A stretch of DNA of 64,000 nt from positions 14,415,501 to 14,479,500 of the forward strand of contig WPIO01000001.1 in assembly GCA_009760855.2 (NCBI GenBank), given 5' to 3'. The position numbers and the translations under genes were made by a program. The stretch comes from Cristatella mucedo. Lineage: Eukaryota > Bryozoa > Phylactolaemata > Cristatellidae. The notes beneath the pieces are model-generated. The model made no database searches, was not told where the DNA came from, and saw only the letters and a program-made list of their open reading frames with translations. Shown in pieces: positions 58,783 through 64,000 of this stretch (within the stretch, counting starts at the first letter, position 1; each line of letters begins with the position of its first letter).

Positions 58783-59297
58783 AATAATTATAATAATAAT
58801 AATAATAATAATTCACTTGATAAAGCGCCCTCAGGGAACTCAATCTCTCTCTAGGCGCTTTACATTTGCTGCAAAGGGAAACGCAATTAAATGGTAAGTA
58901 AAATCGTGCTTGAAAAACAAACGAGGTGAATAATATGGTTAAGGGTGACATGCACAGGGTCAGCATGCAAATGTGGTTAGTGGCAGCATGCACAGTGTCA
59001 GCACGCATAAGCACATCAAGGACGAATCACAGGGACCCACTAAATGCTGTCCTAAATAGGTGTGTTTTTAGGTTCCTTTTAAATGTGGTCAGGTCAGGGG
59101 ATGTTCTGACGCAGATCGGGAGGGAGTTCCAAGCTTTGGGAGCATATGAACTAAATGCACGGTCTCCAAAGGATTTAAGGTTTGTACGAGGTATTTCTAC
59201 ACTGTTGGATTCCGAAAAGCGGGTGGTACGATGCTTGGCCTGATGGGGTAGTATATCTGACAGATAGGCTGGAGCCATAGAATGAAGGGACCTAAAG
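58783..59297 (-). mobile_element. LINE-A 3' part, young copy
   Basis: An (ATAATA) tail, TCACTTGATAAAGCGCCCTC, then the 3' UTR and a minus frame with [18 protein letters not shown] and [18 protein letters not shown]. Nearly identical to the copy nested in the hAT; 5'-truncated at about 59297. Confidence 0.93.
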
Positions 59298-59369
59298 GCA
59301 TTTAGCTATTTGTTCTATTGAGTCTGTGAGTAGGATTTATTTTAATTAATTGCCGTTCATGAAGCCTTG

Positions 59370-59528
59370 GGTCTTGGCCCAGGAGGTAAGTCGCTCGCTC
59401 TTCAGGATTCAGGTCGTGGGTTCGAGTCCTGCAGTGGGTGATCCTTTATTGCCCACTGCAAGCTGTGGTGATAGCCAGTGAGGCTCTTCTGCCGCGACAC
59501 AAATAGGGCTGTTACATCAGCTAACCTT
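59370..59528 (+). repeat. SINE-1 copy, diverged head
   Basis: GGCCCAGGAGGTAAGTCGCT, AGGTCGTGGGTTCGAGTCCT, GGTGATCCTTTATTGCCCAC, GTGAGGCTCTTCTGCCGCGA, GGGCTGTTACATCAGCTAAC. Confidence 0.82.
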
Positions 59529-62260
59529 AATAATACGATATCTGGCCACAATGGGCAAGACCTAGTCTGCTTGAAGAAATGTTTGCAAGACGTAGTCTTT
59601 ATGCATCTGGATACTTAGAATTAATTTTTGTCGCTTTGACAGCATTTCCACATCGGGCACATACGATGGAACAATTCCTAAGTCGATTCATGAGAACTGT
59701 TCATTCGTTCCTTGCCAATTTACGGATCAGATGTGGTTCGAATTAACTTGGTACTACCGTCGACGAGGTAGGCTTCAAAGAGAGTAGCTGCTAAGAGCAG
59801 CTGGAAAGTTCGTGAGTGCATCGTCAATTAGTCCAAGCCGATGTCGTTGTGTATGGATTGTGGGAGTGGTGGTTTGGTGAAAAAAGAAACATTCTCCTAA
59901 ATTTATTTAAACGAAAGGTTAGGGTGAGTAATTTATTCAGCAGCTCAGCTGATGCAAAGCTCTCTCAGACTCTGAAGACAAAAATATTGAGTAACCCAGA
60001 AGTGAGCATTTCACTTGTATCTGCTGCTGCTGTTCGGTGAGGAGGACCAACGACTGTTTCATCCATTGGAGGATGCTCGGTTAGACTTTTGGATGTGACA
60101 GCAGTGCAACAGTGCAGTACAAAAACTAAAATTGTCATTTCCCTTGTGTTATTTGGCAATCCAACATTTTCCTGTCTGCTGATTTAGGAGAAGCTCGACG
60201 TATTTATGTAAAGCAAAGCTCTATAGAACGTGGATGCTGTAAAAGTCCAAATCCTTAACTTCACATGTAAGCATTTTGGTACCGCGTAGGTGACATACAT
60301 CCCCGCAAAGTTTTTAAAGAGGGCAAGGTTAGTGGGACTGTCTGTCGGATAGTGTCCTCAGGTACGTGTTCTTATGGCAAGTCCCAACCAGTCTAGATGG
60401 CATTCCGAGTCACCTGGAGACACAGCGCCACCCACCTGTGCCTCCAATAATCGCATGCCACTTTGCCCGTGCCTGTGTCGTAGACTGTCAGCTAGACTAT
60501 CAGCTCTGCAGCTGGCATAGCCTTCACGATCAGCTCTTTTACTGTGACCTACTACGATCCGGGTTAGTTTTGTGACTCGCACAATTCGCCCGGTTTTATC
60601 ACTTTCATTTTAGCTCCCATCAGAAGTAATGTGTTCACCAATGACCAGAGGAAAAAGAGTGCATGTATGCGTGCTTTTGTGGAATGGCCGAGCCAGCTTT
60701 TAGATAATTGCTTGTATTGCTGAACTAAAATGTTGACATTAACGGAGCTATTGTCTACATTGCACTGTAATGCTACTGTGCTATGAAGGTATGGCAATGA
60801 AGCCACCAGAGGTTTAGCTATAAGTTGTTTAGAAGTTGTACCTGTTGTCTGTATGACTTCTGATGACTCCACACCAGCCAGGTTATTATGGCAATGAGAC
60901 ACACATGACCGAGTTAGGGAAACCCAGCGATACTAAGAACTTAGTTTAGATTTCTAGACTAATCTAGATCAATAGCCTTAAGTGTCCCGAGGCGGTTAAT
61001 AGAACTCCTCAAACTCTTCATTCAAGTGTGGGTTTTTAAATAGCCTATATCGAAGGGATATGACAAAGTACTGTGAGTCCATGTGATGGGACCCCACGAA
61101 GCTGCTCAAGCTAGATGGTATGTTAGGTTCAATGCTGCTTATATTGCAAGCCATTGCTGCCTGCACAGGGCTTAGACTCAAGCAGTTATGACCCGAGTTA
61201 GCTTGACTTTCAGCATCCTTCAGTTCATCACTGTAAGTGGGGGGGGGGTTGGGCCGGAGCAAGCACCCTTGCAGGCCTGGACTATCTGTTACATTGAATT
61301 TGCAAATGAATAAACAACTAGCCGCTATGCTCGACGTATTAGTAAATGCATTAACATCTCCCATTGCTCAGAGAACGTTAGTTGGGTCCTAAAAGAGGGT
61401 ACCCAGGCACCTACATATATGACTTTCCTCGGTATCGAAGTACCCAAAAGAGCTAAACACGCACAGAAGCAAGTTATTCACAAGCCTGGTTAAAAACTGC
61501 GATTAGAGGACGAAAAGTATCGGATGGAAAGCAAATCAAGTGCAAGATGTGGAAATCCATTAACTCAACCCGTTGAGGGCTCGTGTTTTGACCCTGGGAA
61601 ATGTAGCTTCACTGCCTCGCACCACGTGACACCAGGAGGGAGTGGGTTGGTAGGGCTCACCTGCTGTTTTCCTTCGTCGCTGATCAAAAATATGCAAAAC
61701 CTCCGAATAGAGGTAAGCATAAGTCCAAACAGGTTATGCTTGAATACGTCAGAGGGTTGTTATGCATTAAGCCCGAAAAACTGGTCGGTTTTACAAGTTT
61801 TTGTACACATCGAGATTTTGTGAATGCCGAGAGTATGCATATAGAGATGTTCGACTGTATTTAAAATAATTAGCCTGCATAACTAGACCTGTTGCTCCCA
61901 GCACAAGGTACAGGTACCCCTAATTGACTAATTGCATGCCCTGTAATTACATAAGCTTTCTTATTGCTTAGAAAATAACCACTTTGCAGACATGTGCTAA
62001 ATAGTCCTTATTTGCATGCTAAATTGTCAGATAATTGTGGCTTGGACGAAGGCTGCATGCAGCCGTCGTCCTCCAACCTACCCAGCCGAATACATGGTTG
62101 TTGAAGTGCCCTCGGTGTTTCGGTGTCGTCACTTGTGTGCTGTCAGAGCATCAAATTTCAATAATGACAGTGCTTGAGAAATCCGGTTATTAGCATTAGG
62201 AATAAGGTATTATATTTCATAATGTATGGTTTATACCTTATGAACTGGATAGCTCTAGTA
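59529..62260. other. 2.7 kb without a recognised gene
   Basis: Open frames include 122 codons minus (61364-60996), 112 codons minus (60902-60564) and 99 codons plus (61524-61823). None shows a motif I know. A run of ten G residues is at 61239-61248. Confidence 0.45.
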
Positions 62261-62261
62261 A

Positions 62262-62765
62262 TGGTCAGCTAGTTATACTCTGGGCTTCGAACTAGTGAGT
62301 TCTATGCTACAGCTGGTGCTGTAAACACATTTGTCTCTGTGGCTTCGGAGTAGACTTATTTGCATTAACGACATGGACATGTTATATTTAGGTATAGGCG
62401 TCCTCGCTGTTACGCTCTGCTGCGGTCGGCACAGCTGTGTGTATCAGTGCCGCAATGACGACTCTTTAGCAGTACTTCGAGGCATCAGCTTCACCGGTAT
62501 TTGCCAAGTTTCGGCAAGGAGTAGCACCTTCATTTGCCTCCCCCCCCGTGTCTTAGAGGCTTGCTTTTCACGACTCAGATCATGGGTTCGAGACCTTCAG
62601 TGAGTGATTCTTTATTGCCTACTGCAATCGGTGGTGGTAGCCGTGATAGCCATTAAAGGTCTTCTGACGATAAATAAAATGAGGCTGCTAAATCTGTTAA
62701 CCATTTTTACGAGTGCTGCGTTCGTTGCAGAGGACTCTAGTTAAGGAACGATTTGAACCATTTGG
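62262..62765 (+). repeat. LTR-like sequence ending in a primer-binding-site-like motif
   Basis: TGGTCAGCTAGTTATACTCT, GGGCTTCGAACTAGTGAGTT parallels 56690; the right side ends at ACCATT followed by TGGTGTCAGAAGTGTGGGAT (62762), which has the TGG start expected of a tRNA primer site. A SINE-1 copy interrupts it. No internal gag/pol recognised downstream. Confidence 0.4.
62548..62705 (+). repeat. SINE-1 copy in the LTR-like sequence
   Basis: GTCTTAGAGGCTTGCTTTTC, ACGACTCAGATCATGGGTTC, GAGACCTTCAGTGAGTGATT, AAAGGTCTTCTGACGATAAA, GAGGCTGCTAAATCTGTTAA. Confidence 0.78.
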
Positions 62766-62861
62766 TGTCAGAAGTGTGGGATAACTGATGAGCATCCTTA
62801 ATAGTCATCATGCATTGGTCTCATTGTTTAGGACTGTATTAGTGAGCATTGGACCTGAAAC

Positions 62862-63592
62862 ATGGCTTTCGATATTGGCTTGATTAGGGCATACACTGAT
62901 CGTGGAATTGAGTGCTTGATTGCCGAAATAGATATTTGTTATGCCAAACTTTGGGATTCTAGTGATGAATCACCTGCTGTAATTGTGCGAATTATCACGT
63001 GGTGCATAGTCAAAATTGAGCAACTAGCTGAACACTTGCACTGAACTCTGAATTATTCTTCAAATTCATAATTAATGCCCATATAAATGGTTTAATATGC
63101 AGTACTTGCTGATAAGCAACATCTAGCAGCATTTAGATGACATAGTTTATATGAGAGTGTGGTAACCCTGAAGGTAGATACATTTCGATGTCTGAAATAA
63201 GTCAGGAACTGCTTGGGAAGCCAGAGTTAATGATGTCACGTGAGAGCATAGAACTGGCTGCTGCTGACGTGCAGGTGTCTGGTACCTTAGTTTTACCTGA
63301 AGATCAGATGAACAAAGTGCTAGTTCTTCCTGAGTCGGTTATAGCCGCTGTGGAGCCTGTGACTGTTTTAATTTGCTTCGAGACTGCTACCGTACTAGCT
63401 ACTAGGGTGACAGACAGCTGCTCTGCTGTTAGTCAAGCTGCCTTACTAATCTTTGATCATGCATCTGGTGGTGTCTACACTTTGAATCATGTCATAGATT
63501 TAGCCATCGGTGCATTTCGTATGTCTTCTGTTCCAGTTTTCAGGAGAATTCCCACAAGCAAGGATCGTATAACCATAAATGGGCGAGAATGA
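62862..63592 (+). other. Two unassigned ORFs downstream of the LTR-like sequence
   Basis: 62862-63044 encodes 60 residues (MAFDIGLIRAYTDRGIECLI...). 63188-63592 encodes 134 residues (MSEISQELLGKPELMMSRES...), with an alternating hydrophobic LVLPEDQMNKVLVLPESV. Position after a primer-site-like motif would suit a retroelement gag region, but no zinc knuckle or protease motif is visible. Could also be exons of an unknown gene. Confidence 0.3.
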
Positions 63593-64000
63593 AATTGGCA
63601 AATGTATCACAGAATTGGTGACGCCCTGTTTCTTGGTCGACATTGAGAGAGTCAAAACTAACTGCGACCGTATGGTCATGAATTGCAAGCGCTCGGTGTG
63701 GGATTTAGAGCTCATATGAAGACAGCCAAATGACTGCAGGTTGACGTAGCCTCCTTGCTTTCTCATTCGTGGTTTATGAGCATTCCTATCGTGCCTTGCA
63801 ACAACCTTATACACCTGCTGATGCTGTTAAGCTATGAGCTGTGTGTATTTTTTGGCCCAAGTGATTGGGCTTATCGTCATGTGGTTGCTGCTTTTTTTAG
63901 CTGTCCAAAACATATGCACAATAAAAATCGAATAAAGAGCACAAGTCTGGCAGAAATAGCAGGAAGAGGCTAGTACTTTCTCTTTCTTACCAGAAAGTGT
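63593..64000. other. Window end, nothing recognised
   Basis: Short open frames only; the sequence runs off the window. Confidence 0.5.

Noticed and set aside
1-64000. A new multi-gene defence or biosynthetic system
   Set aside because: Only two host genes are recognisable, both single-copy housekeeping families in unrelated pathways and on opposite strands. The remaining coding traces are transposon-derived or unassignable.

Overview
This is a eukaryotic, almost certainly metazoan, window. It carries two conserved protein-coding genes split by GT-AG introns, set in DNA dense with mobile elements. I cannot name the species. Animal-type ATP9 and RIOK3 orthologues, L2/CR1-like LINEs with (TTA)n tails, tRNA-derived SINEs, and hAT and FLYWCH-MULE DNA transposons fit a non-vertebrate animal; nothing here fixes the phylum.

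Layout. (1) 1-3,000: repeat-rich upstream DNA. (2) 3,033-44,624, plus strand: a P4-type ATPase of the ATP9/Neo1 class in 23 exons that I could place (about 1,060 codons; the initiator exon was not found). All P-type ATPase motifs are intact and every junction after exon 1 keeps frame. Its introns hold most of the repeats, including a decayed hAT relic in intron 17 (34.4-35.4 kb) and a MULE with terminal inverted repeats and an 8-bp target duplication in intron 21 (38.8-41.2 kb). (3) 45,370-49,192: a 3.8-kb hAT transposon with 8-bp duplications. Its transposase (minus strand) is spoiled by one in-frame TGA, and a 1.1-kb LINE copy is nested inside. (4) 51,854-57,494, minus strand: a RIOK3-family atypical kinase in three exons (602 codons), strongly GC-rich and tail-to-tail with ATP9. 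(5) 57.5-64 kb: repeats, LTR-like fragments and unassigned open frames.

Repeat families defined from the window itself: LINE-A (L2/CR1-like, several near-identical copies, so probably young), LINE-B (older, a different RT lineage), SINE-1 (tRNA-Glu-like head, (TTTA)n tail, eleven copies), SINE-2 (tRNA-like head, 3' tail homologous to that of LINE-A), and Repeat-D (an unidentified family in an inverted pair around ATP9 exons 11-14).

The two genes are housekeeping. ATP9 is a Golgi/endosomal lipid-flippase-class pump, and RIOK3 is a cytoplasmic kinase tied to 40S ribosome biology. I see no evidence that they act together. I found no convincing new multi-gene system. The most interesting signals are regulatory or architectural: the inverted Repeat-D pair around an in-frame exon block, the LINE/SINE shared 3' hairpin, the 27-bp near-perfect hairpin downstream of ATP9, and the tandem-repeated MULE termini.
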